The notes beneath the pieces were generated by a model. It did not search any database and had not been told where the DNA came from. It saw only the letters and a program-made list of their open reading frames with translations. A DNA stretch of 64,000 bases from Haloferax massiliensis (GTDB taxonomy: Archaea; Halobacteriota; Halobacteria; Halobacteriales; Haloferacaceae): positions 568,273 through 632,272 of the forward strand of contig NZ_CSTE01000002.1 of NCBI RefSeq assembly GCF_001368915.1. Direction: 5' to 3'. The position numbers were made by a program, and so were the translations under genes. Of the stretch, positions 26,300 to 34,833 are shown one piece after another. Within the stretch, counting starts at the first letter, position 1. The number at the start of each line of letters is the position of its first letter.

Positions 26300-26682
26300 T
26301 CGGTCTCGTCGTCGTCTCGCACAGCGCGAAGGCGGCCGAGGGAATCGCTGAGGTCGCGGCGCAGATGGGCGGCGGCAACGCTCGCATCGTCCCCGCCGGC
26401 GGCGACGAAGACGGCATCGGCACCTCGCCGGACCGCATCCGCGAGGGTATCGAGGAGGCGGACGACGGCGACGGCGTCGTCGTCCTCGTGGACCTCGGCA
26501 GCGCCGTGATGAACGCGGAACTCGCCATCGAGATGGCGATGGACTCCGAGGCGGTCATCGCGGACGCGCCGGTGCTGGAGGGCACGCTCAACGCGGCCGT
26601 CGAGACGACGAGCAAGAAGGCGACGCTCGATTCGGTCGTCGAGCGCGCCGAGGACGCCCGCGACTACCGGAAGCTGAACTGA
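26296..26682 (+). CDS. dhaM: PTS-dependent dihydroxyacetone phosphotransferase subunit DhaM
   Basis: A 128-residue DhaM with the EIIA-Man fold only. The phosphorylated His is at residue 9 (VVVSHSAKAAEG), and the conserved GTS segment and LVDLGSAVMNAEL follow. Unlike E. coli DhaM it has no HPr or EI domains, so it must receive phosphate from a separate HPr, such as the one encoded next to it at 26789. It hands the phosphate to ADP on DhaL. Confidence 0.95.
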   Translation: MIGLVVVSHSAKAAEGIAEVAAQMGGGNARIVPAGGDEDGIGTSPDRIREGIEEADDGDGVVVLVDLGSAVMNAELAIEMAMDSEAVIADAPVLEGTLNAAVETTSKKATLDSVVERAEDARDYRKLN

Positions 26683-26772
26683 GTCGGTCGGCGGTCGAAC
26701 CGGTTTCCGAGCCACCGATTCGACCGGGAAAGAGACCGCCGCGCGGCGCGGCGGCCCGCAGTTCCGTGCCGC

Positions 26773-26795
26773 TTTGTTTTGTTTCGTTTTATTCT
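26773..26795 (+). terminator. T-rich terminator after dhaM
   Basis: A run of T-rich words (TTTGTTTTGTTTCGTTTT) about 90 bp after the dhaM stop, typical of archaeal oligo-T termination. It overlaps the last codons of the convergent ptsH gene. Confidence 0.5.
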
Positions 26796-27064
26796 TCGTC
26801 GCCGGCTTCGGGCGTCGAGAGCACTTCTTCGAGCGCGTCGAGCGCCGCTTCCGCGTCGTCGCCCTCGGCGACGAGGCGAATCTCCTCGCCGTGGCCGACG
26901 CCGAGGCCGGTGACCGCGAGCATGCTGGCGGCGGGGACGAGGTCGTCCTCGCCGGCGCGGCCGAGTTGGACGTCGGCGTCGAAGGAGTTCGCGGTCTCGA
27001 CGAACTGCGAGGCGGGACGGGCGTGGAGGCCGTCTTTCGGGACGACCGAAACGGTGCGTTCCAT
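26789..27064 (-). CDS. ptsH: phosphocarrier protein HPr
   Basis: A 91-residue HPr. The phosphorylation site is His14 in KDGLHARPAS, and the acidic tail contains the usual family helix segments. It carries phosphate from enzyme I to PTS acceptors. Enzyme I is not in this window. Its position, between the convergent dhaM and the permease and glpK genes that run in its own direction, suggests it supplies DhaM, or couples glycerol uptake to the PTS. H. volcanii has a second HPr elsewhere in a fructose PTS cluster, from memory. Confidence 0.95.
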   Translation of the reverse strand: MERTVSVVPKDGLHARPASQFVETANSFDADVQLGRAGEDDLVPAASMLAVTGLGVGHGEEIRLVAEGDDAEAALDALEEVLSTPEAGDEE

Positions 27065-27163
27065 ACGTCGGGTATCGACCGCGGAGCGTTATCGCTACCG
27101 GTTGCGGAACGCGGCGAAGAAAAATCGTGAACGACGTGTGCGGGGCCGGAGGCGTCCGGGCTG

Positions 27164-28234
27164 TTAGGGCCCGAGTCCGAGGTACGCCGAGTTCGGGATG
27201 GCCCCGAGGAGGAACAGCACGCCGATGAGCAGCGAGTAGATGGTAATCGACATCGCCGGCGGGTCCACGTGGGTCCCGGAGTGCGAGTAGGCGATACGCT
27301 GGGTGAGCTCGCCGAGCAGCGCGCCGATGAGACCACCGACCGCGGCGGCGACGATGATGAGCGGTTCGTTACCGCCGACCATCGGCGCGGCGATGGCCGC
27401 GAACGACGAGCCGCCGAGCGTGATGTGGTGGGTGACGGGAATCTTCTCGACGCCGAGGTTCAAGAACAGCAGGCTGGCCGCCGAGATACCGTAGGCGAGG
27501 AAGAAGCTCTCCGTGATGAGCCACGTCCAACCGCCGAGGATACCGGCCCCGAGGCCGATGACCACGATGTTGACCCACTTGTACTGGTGGGGAAGCCACG
27601 GCTCGGTCGCGGGTCGGCCGCTGCCGTCGCCGCGCGTCTCTCCCTTCTCGAACGGCGACATGTCGAGGAGGCCGCTGCCGGCGGGCGAGCCGATGAGCGG
27701 GTAGCCGAAGGCGATACGCGCGATGAACGCCGTCGTCATGACGGACAGCGCGACGCTGTCGAGCGGGAGGCCGATGCCGCCCGCGACGCGGGAGATGAGG
27801 AGCCCGAGGACGCCGAAGAGACCGCCGACGGCGAGGATGTCGGGCTGCGTGCCGAACGCGTACGTGATGTCCTTACCGAAGTGGTAGCCGCCCTCGCTGG
27901 GGTCCATATCGGCGTACCGCTTGCCCGCGTAGGCGCTGGCGGCGACGCCGCCGGCGAAGGCGATATGCGGGCCGACGAACGGGCCGAACCCGATACTGCT
28001 GGTGATACCCGTTCCGAGTTCGCCGGCGGTGATGAGGTCGGCACCTTCGAACTGTCGGATGATGATGCCCGCCGTCTCGCCGAGCAGCACGACGAAGCCG
28101 GTGAAGATGAACGACGGCAGCGCGCCGAGGGCCGCGCCGAACATCCCGCCCGCGAACGCCGCGAGCAGGAGGACGATGAACCGCTCGGTACTGACGCCGA
28201 TGACCGGAATCTGGAGTGCGAATGTTTCGAACAC
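27164..28234 (-). CDS. putative glycerol permease (haloarchaeal GlpX-type membrane protein)
   Basis: A 356-residue multi-pass protein with about nine to ten hydrophobic helices. It is not an aquaporin: I see no NPA motifs. In the halophile literature a homologous gene between glpK and ptsH is described as a possible glycerol transporter or facilitator; from sequence alone only a membrane role is supported. It begins 3 bp downstream of the glpK stop codon (gap 28235-28237), so the two are co-transcribed. Glycerol is abundant in hypersaline water because of Dunaliella, which fits a dedicated carrier. Confidence 0.75.
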   Translation of the reverse strand: MFETFALQIPVIGVSTERFIVLLLAAFAGGMFGAALGALPSFIFTGFVVLLGETAGIIIRQFEGADLITAGELGTGITSSIGFGPFVGPHIAFAGGVAASAYAGKRYADMDPSEGGYHFGKDITYAFGTQPDILAVGGLFGVLGLLISRVAGGIGLPLDSVALSVMTTAFIARIAFGYPLIGSPAGSGLLDMSPFEKGETRGDGSGRPATEPWLPHQYKWVNIVVIGLGAGILGGWTWLITESFFLAYGISAASLLFLNLGVEKIPVTHHITLGGSSFAAIAAPMVGGNEPLIIVAAAVGGLIGALLGELTQRIAYSHSGTHVDPPAMSITIYSLLIGVLFLLGAIPNSAYLGLGP

Positions 28235-28237
28235 GTG

Positions 28238-29770
28238 TTACTCCTCCCGTGCCCAGTCGAGCGAGCGGTCGACGGCCTCCTTCCAGCGGCCGTAGCGCGC
28301 TTCGACGTTCTGTGGGTCTTTCGGACCGAACTCGCGGTCGACCTGCCAGTTGTCGCGGAGTTCGTCGAGCGTCTCCCAGTAGCCGACGGCGAGGCCGGCG
28401 GCGTACGCCGACCCGAGCGCGGTCGTCTCGTCGACCTGCGGGCGGACGATTTCCGTGTCGAGGATGTTCGACTGGAGCTGGCAGAGGAAGTTGTTCTTGA
28501 CAGCGCCGCCGTCGACGCGGAGACTGGAGAGGTCGATGTCGCTGTCGGACTCCATCGCCTCGGCCACGTCGCGCGTCTGGAACGCGATGGATTCGAGCGT
28601 CGCGCGGACGATGTGCTCGCGGCGGGTGCCGCGGGTCATGCCGACGATGGTGCCGCGGGCGCGCTGGTCCCAGTGGGGCGCGCCGAGGCCCGTGAACGCG
28701 GGGACGAAGTAGACGCCGTCGGTGGACTCGACCGACCGAGCGAGCTTCTCGGACTCGCCGGCGTTGTCGATGAGCGTCATGTCTTCGAGCCACTCGATAG
28801 CCGCGCCGGTGATGAAGATAGAGCCTTCGAGGGCGTACTGGACCGGCTCACCGGAGCGCTGGAAGCCGACGGTGGTGAGGAGGCCGTGTTCGGACATGAC
28901 CGCCTCCTCGCCGGTGTTCATCAGCATGAACGAGCCGGTGCCGTAGGTGTTCTTCGCGTCGCCGGCGTCGAAACAGGTCTGGCCGAACAGCGCGGCCTGC
29001 TGGTCGCCGAGCGCGCCGGCGACGGGGACTTCCGCGCCGAGGAAGCCGTCCGCGTCGGTCTCGCCGTAGTGGTCGTCGTCGGACGACGGGCGGACCTCGG
29101 GGAGGAGTTCGCGCGGGACGTTGAACTCCTCTAAGAGTTCGTCGTCCCACTCCATGTCGTGGATGTTGAACAGCATGGTCCGCGACGCGTTCGTCACGTC
29201 CGTGATGTGGTTCCCCGTCAGATTGTAGATGAGCCACGTGTCGATGGTCCCGAAGGCGAGTTCGCCGTCTTTGGCGCGGTCTCGGATATCCTCGGGTCGG
29301 GAGCGCTGGAGCTTGATGGGGTCGGAGTTGTCCAGCAGCCACTCGGCCTTCGTCGCGGAGAAGTACGCGTCGGGTTCGAGACCCGTCTTGGCGCGCACGT
29401 CGTCGGTCTTGCCGTCCGCTTCGAGCGTCTCGATGCGGTCGGTCGTCCGACGGTCCTGCCAGACGATGGCGTTGTGAATCGGCTGTCCGGTCTCACGGTC
29501 CCAGATGAGCGTCGTCTCGCGCTGGTTCGTGATCCCGATGGCTTCCAACTGCTCGGGGTCGAGCCCGGCGCTCGAAAGCGCCGCGTCGATGACCTTCTTC
29601 GTGTTGTCCCAAATCTCGTTTGCGTCGTGTTCGACCCAACCGGGCTCTGGGTAGATCTGTTCGTGCTTCTCGTAGGCGTTGGCGACCACCTTGCCGTCGT
29701 GGTCGAACACCATGAACCGCGTGCCTGTGGTACCCTGATCGATGGCACCGACGTAAGTTTCTCCTGACAT
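28238..29770 (-). CDS. glpK: glycerol kinase
   Basis: A 510-residue glycerol kinase of the FGGY family that makes sn-glycerol-3-phosphate from glycerol and ATP. The N-terminal phosphate-binding loop DQGTTGTR is at residues about 10-17, the substrate segment contains WQDRRT near residue 97, and the C-terminal FGGY signature is near GAVKNNFLCQL. It is complete and typical in length. The messenger probably starts about 37 bp upstream, from the TATA box at 29831-29840, and continues into the permease gene and perhaps ptsH. It is separated from glpC by 363 bp. Confidence 0.97.
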   Translation of the reverse strand: MSGETYVGAIDQGTTGTRFMVFDHDGKVVANAYEKHEQIYPEPGWVEHDANEIWDNTKKVIDAALSSAGLDPEQLEAIGITNQRETTLIWDRETGQPIHNAIVWQDRRTTDRIETLEADGKTDDVRAKTGLEPDAYFSATKAEWLLDNSDPIKLQRSRPEDIRDRAKDGELAFGTIDTWLIYNLTGNHITDVTNASRTMLFNIHDMEWDDELLEEFNVPRELLPEVRPSSDDDHYGETDADGFLGAEVPVAGALGDQQAALFGQTCFDAGDAKNTYGTGSFMLMNTGEEAVMSEHGLLTTVGFQRSGEPVQYALEGSIFITGAAIEWLEDMTLIDNAGESEKLARSVESTDGVYFVPAFTGLGAPHWDQRARGTIVGMTRGTRREHIVRATLESIAFQTRDVAEAMESDSDIDLSSLRVDGGAVKNNFLCQLQSNILDTEIVRPQVDETTALGSAYAAGLAVGYWETLDELRDNWQVDREFGPKDPQNVEARYGRWKEAVDRSLDWAREE

Positions 29771-29791
29771 TTCTAACCAACCTCGATACGA

Positions 29792-29808
29792 ACTCTCGGT
29801 GTGAGAGT
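29792..29808. promoter_or_regulatory. inverted repeat, candidate operator of glpK
   Basis: Arms ACTCTC and GAGAGT flank a 5-bp spacer (ggtgt), centred on the predicted glpK transcription start. This is where a repressor such as a DeoR/GlpR-type protein would act. I could not match it to the published GlpR motif, so the identity of the binder is open. Confidence 0.45.
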
Positions 29809-29830
29809 CCTACCACTACAAACGTGTACA

Positions 29831-29840
29831 AATTATATGA
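29831..29840 (-). promoter_or_regulatory. TATA box of glpK
   Basis: The minus strand reads tcatataatt, 61-70 bp before the glpK ATG. Transcription would start near 29807, giving a leader of about 37 bases that contains the inverted repeat at 29792-29808. Confidence 0.55.
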
Positions 29841-30133
29841 TAAATGTTTCTTTACTACTCCCCCGCATATTGTGTAGAACGAATCCGCAGTATAGGCTCC
29901 ATGTCGGCTGAATATGGGGAGTACTATTTCACACGGACACTTTTTCGACCGTTTTACTCAACGAGGCGGTCTGCCGGACAGAACGACCACGTCCGCCGAG
30001 TAACGGGCGAAAACGGCGATAAACAGGCAATATAATCCGCCAAATCGCCGGCGATTCGGCGCGCGCGCCGAGCGCGGCGACGTTCGAGTGGTCCGGCGCT
30101 CGAACGCGTTCGTCCGTCAGCCGTGCGCGCGTG

Positions 30134-31444
30134 TCAGACCAGCGCCTCTTCGAGGAGCTGGAGCGGGTGTTTGATGTCGTAGCCCGTGCCGTGTTCCATC
30201 TGCATCGAGCAGGTGGGGCACTCGGTCATGCCGACGCTCCCCTGCGCGTGCTCCATGTGGTCGAACATGTCCGCGCCGATCTGCATCGACTTGTCGTACT
30301 TCTCTTCCTTCCAGCCGTAGGTGCCGGAGATGCCGGAACAGGAGTCGCCCACGTCCTCGATTTCGACGCCGTCGAGCTGGCGGAACAGCTCGACCGCCTG
30401 CCGGTCGAGGCCCTGATTGCGGCCGTGACACGGCGCGTGGTACGCGAAGGCTTGGTCGTCGACCGATGCCTCGCGAACCGCGCCTTCGAGGTCCTCGTGG
30501 ATGCGCAGGTACTCCAGCGCCTCGTAGGTGTGCGCCGAGAGGTCCTCGATGCCGTCGATGTCGAACAGTTCGGGGTACTCCTGGCGGAGCGACATCGAAC
30601 AGGAGGTACACGACGCGATGATGTCGTAGCCCTCGCGGATGAGCCCCGCGAAGTTGTCGACGTTGATGCCGGCGGCGCGCTTGGCGTCGTCGAGCATGCC
30701 GTTCGCGAACATCGGCGTCCCCGAACAGCGCTGTTTGGGGACGACGACCTCGTAGCCGAACGACTCGAAGACGCGGACCATCGCCTTGCCCACCTCGGGC
30801 GTGTTGTAGTTGGAGTAACAGCCGTGGAAGTAGGCGACGCGCTTTTCCTCGGAGCGGACCTGCGGGCCGCCGCGTTCGTTCCACCACTCGCGGAACGTCT
30901 GGGTGGCGAACTCGGGGAAGTCGCGCTCGGCCGTGATACCGAGTACTTTCTCGTTTATCCGCTGGACGACCGAGTTGCCCATGACGGCGTTCGCCAGCCG
31001 CGGGAACATACCACCCAGCTGGGCGAGCGTGCCGTAGTTGGCGAGGATGCGGTTGCGGATGTACTCCCGCGAGAGCTTGTCCATCTCCTCGTCGACGTAC
31101 TCGCCGCGGGCCGTGTTGTGCATCTGGCTGAGCGGGACGCCCGACGGACAGGCGTCGTCACAGCGCATGCAGTTCGAACACGACATGATGGAGTCGTCGA
31201 CGGCCTCGTCTTCCTTGCGCTTGAGCCGCCACTGCTCCGGCCCTTGGAACTTCGGCCCGGGGAACTCGTCGTCGACCTCGGCGACCGGGCAGGACACGTC
31301 GCAGGCGGTACACTTGTAACAGTTGTCCGCGCCGGGACGGAGGTCCATGTCGGTGCTGTCGGGGAACACCTCGACGGCCTCGAAGTCGTCTGTCTGTGCG
31401 TCGGGGGTCAGCGTTGGATTGCCTGGGGATTCTGCGTCGCTCAT
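30134..31444 (-). CDS. glpC: glycerol-3-phosphate dehydrogenase subunit C (Fe-S protein)
   Basis: A 436-residue iron-sulfur subunit. Two 4Fe-4S motifs are visible: CYKCTACDVSCP near residue 41 and CSNCMRCDDACP near residue 93. The C-terminal half has two CCG-type cysteine-rich domains (FHGCYSNYNTPEVG, SCTSCS, CHGRNQG, DSCSGISG), as in heterodisulfide-reductase-like subunits. It passes electrons from GlpA/GlpB to the quinone pool at the membrane. It is coupled to glpB by an ATGA overlap (31441-31444). Confidence 0.95.
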   Translation of the reverse strand: MSDAESPGNPTLTPDAQTDDFEAVEVFPDSTDMDLRPGADNCYKCTACDVSCPVAEVDDEFPGPKFQGPEQWRLKRKEDEAVDDSIMSCSNCMRCDDACPSGVPLSQMHNTARGEYVDEEMDKLSREYIRNRILANYGTLAQLGGMFPRLANAVMGNSVVQRINEKVLGITAERDFPEFATQTFREWWNERGGPQVRSEEKRVAYFHGCYSNYNTPEVGKAMVRVFESFGYEVVVPKQRCSGTPMFANGMLDDAKRAAGINVDNFAGLIREGYDIIASCTSCSMSLRQEYPELFDIDGIEDLSAHTYEALEYLRIHEDLEGAVREASVDDQAFAYHAPCHGRNQGLDRQAVELFRQLDGVEIEDVGDSCSGISGTYGWKEEKYDKSMQIGADMFDHMEHAQGSVGMTECPTCSMQMEHGTGYDIKHPLQLLEEALV

Positions 31445-32709
31445 CTGGTTGCCTCCTCGCCCGCGAGGCGGCCGGCGACGGCACCCGTCGCCAGCGAGAC
31501 GCCGCTCGCGGATTTCTCGCGCGCCACGTCGGCACCGCCGACGACGCCGCCCGCGGCGCGCAGGTTCTCGAAGTGCGGTTCGCCGTCTTCGTCGGTCGGC
31601 CGGAGTTCGTCGTCGGGGACGACGCCGAAGCGCGCGAACGCGTGGTCGCCGAACGCCTCGGGTTCGGACCAGTCGTAGCGGTCCTCGGGGTGCGGGACGT
31701 GACAGCCGAAGACGGGCTCTGTGACCGATTCGCGGTCGGAGTCGAGGCCCTTGCCGACGAGGCCGCCGGTCGCGAGGACGACCTGGTCGGCCGAGTAGGG
31801 CGTCGGTCTGTTCTTCTGGTCGACGATGACCGTCTCGACGCGGCCGTCTTCGGCCTCGAAATCGACCGCCGGGTTGCCCGCGGAGATGCGGACGCCAGCC
31901 TCGTCGAGCGCGTCGAACAGGATGTCCTCCAACTTGAGTCCGAGCAGACTCGGCGGGCCGGTCGGCACCTCGAAGACGGGGACGCCCAGCCGGTCCGAAA
32001 GCTCCGCGCGAACGTCCTCGTCGTGGTCGTCGCCGAGCATCGCCGGGAAGCCGACGCGCGACTCGCCGTCCAGTTCCGCGGCGACGGTGTCGGCGAGGAC
32101 GGAGCGAACCGTGCCGCCGTCCACCGTCTCATCGCGGTCGAGCGCCTTGGCGAACCGCGTCACCTTCGCGTCGGAGCGGAACCGCTTGGGGAACTCGACG
32201 GTGACGCCGCGGGCCGAAAACGGCACGCCGGCGGCCGCGAGGTGGTCGGCCGCGACGGGCGCGTCGAAGTCCGTGAGGCCCGCGAAGCCGACCAGAAGCG
32301 TGTCGCCGGACGAACTGGCGAGGCCGGGCGCGACCGACTCGGGGTAGCGCGCGGTCGGCTTCACCGCGCCGCCGTGGGTCATCACGAGCGCGTTCGAGTC
32401 GGTGTGGCCGCCGCGGTAGGCGTCGCCGACCGCCTCGTCGAAGACGCGGAGGCCGGCGCGGACGCCGTCCTCGCCGACGACGCGGTAGGGGTGACCCTCC
32501 GGGAGCGCGTCGAGACCGGCGTAGGGGTCCGAGAGGGGACCGTCGCCGCCGGCGTAACCGAGCACGTCGACGAGGCCGCTGGCCTGTCGGAGCGTGCTCT
32601 TCTTGTGGGCGAGCAGGCGCACGCGAGCGCCCGTCTCCGCGGCCGAGAGCGCGGCCGTGCAGGCGGCGATACCGCCGCCGATGACGAGCACGTCGTCAGT
32701 TATCGCCAT
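31441..32709 (-). CDS. glpB: glycerol-3-phosphate dehydrogenase subunit B
   Basis: A 422-residue flavoprotein subunit of anaerobic-type glycerol-3-phosphate dehydrogenase. The N-terminal dinucleotide-binding motif [15 protein letters not shown] is at residues about 7-22, and a C-terminal FAD-contacting segment [18 protein letters not shown] is visible. GlpB mediates between the GlpA catalytic subunit and the Fe-S subunit GlpC. I chose the ATG at 32709; a GTG at 32715 in frame is less likely. It overlaps the glpA end by 14 bp and glpC start by 4 bp, so the three genes are translationally coupled. Confidence 0.93.
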   Translation of the reverse strand: MAITDDVLVIGGGIAACTAALSAAETGARVRLLAHKKSTLRQASGLVDVLGYAGGDGPLSDPYAGLDALPEGHPYRVVGEDGVRAGLRVFDEAVGDAYRGGHTDSNALVMTHGGAVKPTARYPESVAPGLASSSGDTLLVGFAGLTDFDAPVAADHLAAAGVPFSARGVTVEFPKRFRSDAKVTRFAKALDRDETVDGGTVRSVLADTVAAELDGESRVGFPAMLGDDHDEDVRAELSDRLGVPVFEVPTGPPSLLGLKLEDILFDALDEAGVRISAGNPAVDFEAEDGRVETVIVDQKNRPTPYSADQVVLATGGLVGKGLDSDRESVTEPVFGCHVPHPEDRYDWSEPEAFGDHAFARFGVVPDDELRPTDEDGEPHFENLRAAGGVVGGADVAREKSASGVSLATGAVAGRLAGEEATR

Positions 32710-34477
32710 CGGCACCTCCGAGCGCGTCGTCGCTCGCGCGGTCGTCGAGTCGGCCGCCGTCCGCGACCGCGCCGCCGGACGCGACGCCCGAGGCGTCGTC
32801 CTCCGAAGCGCCGCCGTCGTCGAAGGCAGCGAAGTCGATGTCGGCGTCGGCCGCCGCGGGGTCCTCGTCGCGGTTCATCGTGGCCGCGTGGAGCATGTGC
32901 TTCAGCGCGGTCTGGGAGAGCTGCGTGCCCCACATGGCGTGGCGCTCGCCCTTCCAGCGCTCCTGATAGAGGTCGTCGAGGGACGCGCGAATGGTCTCCT
33001 CGTCGTACTCGGGCGCGAGTTCGTTCGCCATCCGGTGACAGCATATCGCGCCCTGACAGTTACCCATCGAGGCGCGCGTCTGGATGCGCACGGAGTTGAG
33101 CTCCGTGCCGGCGGTGTCGAGGGCGTCCTGAATCTCGGCGCGGGTGACGGCCTCGCACTCGCAGACGACCGGGTTGGGGTCGACGCTGTTGAGCACCTCG
33201 TCGGCGCGCGAGCCGAGCCGCTGGGCCGACCGGCGGCCGATGGGCGACCGCAGGCCGAAGTCGTCCATGTAGTCGCGGAGGACGGTGAAGTCCTCGCTCC
33301 CCGGAAGCGGCACGTCGGCGGTGCGGCACTCGGCGTCGACGCCGAGCTTCTCGCAGACGTGGTCCGAAATCTGCTCGGCCATCATCCGATAGGTGGTGAG
33401 CTTGCCGCCGACGATGCTCGTCATGCCCGGCAGGTCGTCGCGGTCGGCGTGGTCCAACAGGAAGAACTCGCGGGTGATGTCCGTCGGGTCTTCCGTGCCG
33501 GTGCCCGGCGGCTCGTACAGCGGGCGAACGCCCCAGAAGGAGCGAATCGTCCGCGCCTCGGCCAGCATGGGAACGAGCTCCGACAGCGTCTCTATCATCA
33601 GGTCGACTTCCCAGCCCTCTTCGGGGTAGTCTTCCGGGTCCTCGACCTCCTCGTCGGTCGTCCCGAGGATGCACGTCGTCTCGTGGGGGACGACGATGTC
33701 GGCGTCGCCCTTCGGCCGACAGCGGTTGATGACCGTGTCGACCTGCCGGGTGTTCATGATGGTCATGACGCCCTTCGACGGGCGGACTTCCACGTCGACG
33801 CCGGCGAGGTCGCCGATTTGGCCGGCCCACGCGCCCGTCGCGTTGACGACGTAGTCGGCGCGGATTTCCTCGACCTCGCCGGGCTCGCCGTGGACGTACG
33901 GGCCGGTACCGGTCTGGTGGGTGACCTCGACGCCGACGACCTCGCCGCCCTCGACGAGCACGTCGGTGACCTCGGAGTGCGTCTCGATGCGCGCGCCGTG
34001 TTCGACGGCGCTCGCGGCGTTCGCCACGCAGAGGCGGAACGGGTCGACCGCCCCGTCCGGGACCTTGATGGCGCGTTTGATGTCCTTGGCGAGGTACGGC
34101 TCTATCTCGCGCGCTTCCTCGGCGGACAGCACCTCGGCCGGAATGCCGCACTCGCGGCAGCCCTCCAGTTTCTTCTCGAAGTACTCGTCGGAGTCCTCGG
34201 GGCGCTGGACGAACAGGCCCCCCGTCATCTCGACGCAGTGGCCCGCGATGCGCCGCAGGACGCGGTTCTCCTCGATACACTCCTTGGCGGACGGCTGATC
34301 CGATACCGCGTACCGACCCCCGCTGTGGAGGAGTCCGTGCATCCGCCCCGTCGTCCCGTGTGTGAGGTTCCCCTTCTCGACGAGGGTCACGTCCAGCCCG
34401 CGCATCGCGAGGTCGCGCGCGATGCCCGTGCCGGTCGACCCCCCGCCAATGACGAGGACGCTCGGCGATTTTTTCAT
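32696..34477 (-). CDS. glpA: glycerol-3-phosphate dehydrogenase subunit A (FAD)
   Basis: A 593-residue catalytic subunit that oxidises glycerol-3-phosphate to dihydroxyacetone phosphate. The FAD motif [21 protein letters not shown] lies near residue 6, and conserved substrate segments include [13 protein letters not shown] near residue 217. The C-terminal BFD-like [2Fe-2S] region has CECE followed by NCQGAICC with four cysteines intact. The acidic, low-complexity C-terminus (last 50 residues) is a haloarchaeal extension. The ATG at 34477 is preferred: the TATA box lies 31-39 bp upstream, and the extra 10 residues to 34507 would overlap it. Confidence 0.96.
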   Translation of the reverse strand: MKKSPSVLVIGGGSTGTGIARDLAMRGLDVTLVEKGNLTHGTTGRMHGLLHSGGRYAVSDQPSAKECIEENRVLRRIAGHCVEMTGGLFVQRPEDSDEYFEKKLEGCRECGIPAEVLSAEEAREIEPYLAKDIKRAIKVPDGAVDPFRLCVANAASAVEHGARIETHSEVTDVLVEGGEVVGVEVTHQTGTGPYVHGEPGEVEEIRADYVVNATGAWAGQIGDLAGVDVEVRPSKGVMTIMNTRQVDTVINRCRPKGDADIVVPHETTCILGTTDEEVEDPEDYPEEGWEVDLMIETLSELVPMLAEARTIRSFWGVRPLYEPPGTGTEDPTDITREFFLLDHADRDDLPGMTSIVGGKLTTYRMMAEQISDHVCEKLGVDAECRTADVPLPGSEDFTVLRDYMDDFGLRSPIGRRSAQRLGSRADEVLNSVDPNPVVCECEAVTRAEIQDALDTAGTELNSVRIQTRASMGNCQGAICCHRMANELAPEYDEETIRASLDDLYQERWKGERHAMWGTQLSQTALKHMLHAATMNRDEDPAAADADIDFAAFDDGGASEDDASGVASGGAVADGGRLDDRASDDALGGADGDN

Positions 34478-34833
34478 CTGTCTTTCGTGAGGTAGGACCG
34501 ACGGCACTTTATTTTACCTTCACTCGTCTCGCGTCCCGTTCGTCTCACGGAACGGACCACTTCGCTCGCGGGACTCCCATCGGTGCGCCCGTAGAATACC
34601 GTAGCTCGGCGTTTCTACACCGAATCGAAACGGCAGCGATAATTCAAAATTATCGATGCAATTAGTTACGTTCGCCCTTGGTGCGGCGGTAGTCGCGAAC
34701 CTCTCAACTGCCTTCGAGGCGGCCGTCCCGGCCGATTCCCGTGTTTCGTGTTCTCTCTTGTCAGGGGTGCTGTCGGTAGTGGTCGGTTTTTAGGCGTGTG
34801 CCGGATACCCTCTGCCACGGGACTTATCACGCT
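34478..34833. other. 356-bp divergent region between glpA and the Orc-like gene
   Basis: It holds the glpA TATA box and an AT-rich patch (34630-34665). A tttttag element at 34786-34793 is a possible TATA box of the Orc-like gene. I searched by eye for origin-recognition-box-type repeats (long inverted TTCCA/TGGAA words with G-tracts) and saw none, so an origin here is not supported. Confidence 0.5.
34508..34516 (-). promoter_or_regulatory. TATA box of glpABC
   Basis: The minus strand reads taaaataaa, 31-39 bp before the glpA ATG at 34477. A short leader of about 5-10 bases is expected. Confidence 0.6.

Larger units (their letters stand above)
29771..30133. other. 363-bp glpC-glpK intergenic region
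   Basis: It contains the glpK promoter and operator candidate. The first 100 bp next to glpK are AT-rich. The glpC-proximal part (30040-30130) is GC-rich with cg-rich words (ggcgcgcgcgccgagcgcgg) that could form a terminator-like hairpin after glpC. No gene seen. Confidence 0.55.

Noticed and set aside
27269-29134. 621-codon frame antisense to the permease gene and glpK
   Set aside because: Low-complexity acidic/Arg-rich translation, and both opposite genes are well supported.
29771-30133. published-type GlpR binding motif at glpK
   Set aside because: The inverted repeat there does not match the consensus that I remember, so it is reported only as an unassigned operator candidate.
34478-34833. 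possible replication origin next to the Orc-like gene
   Set aside because: Only an AT-rich patch was found; origin-recognition-type inverted repeats were not seen.
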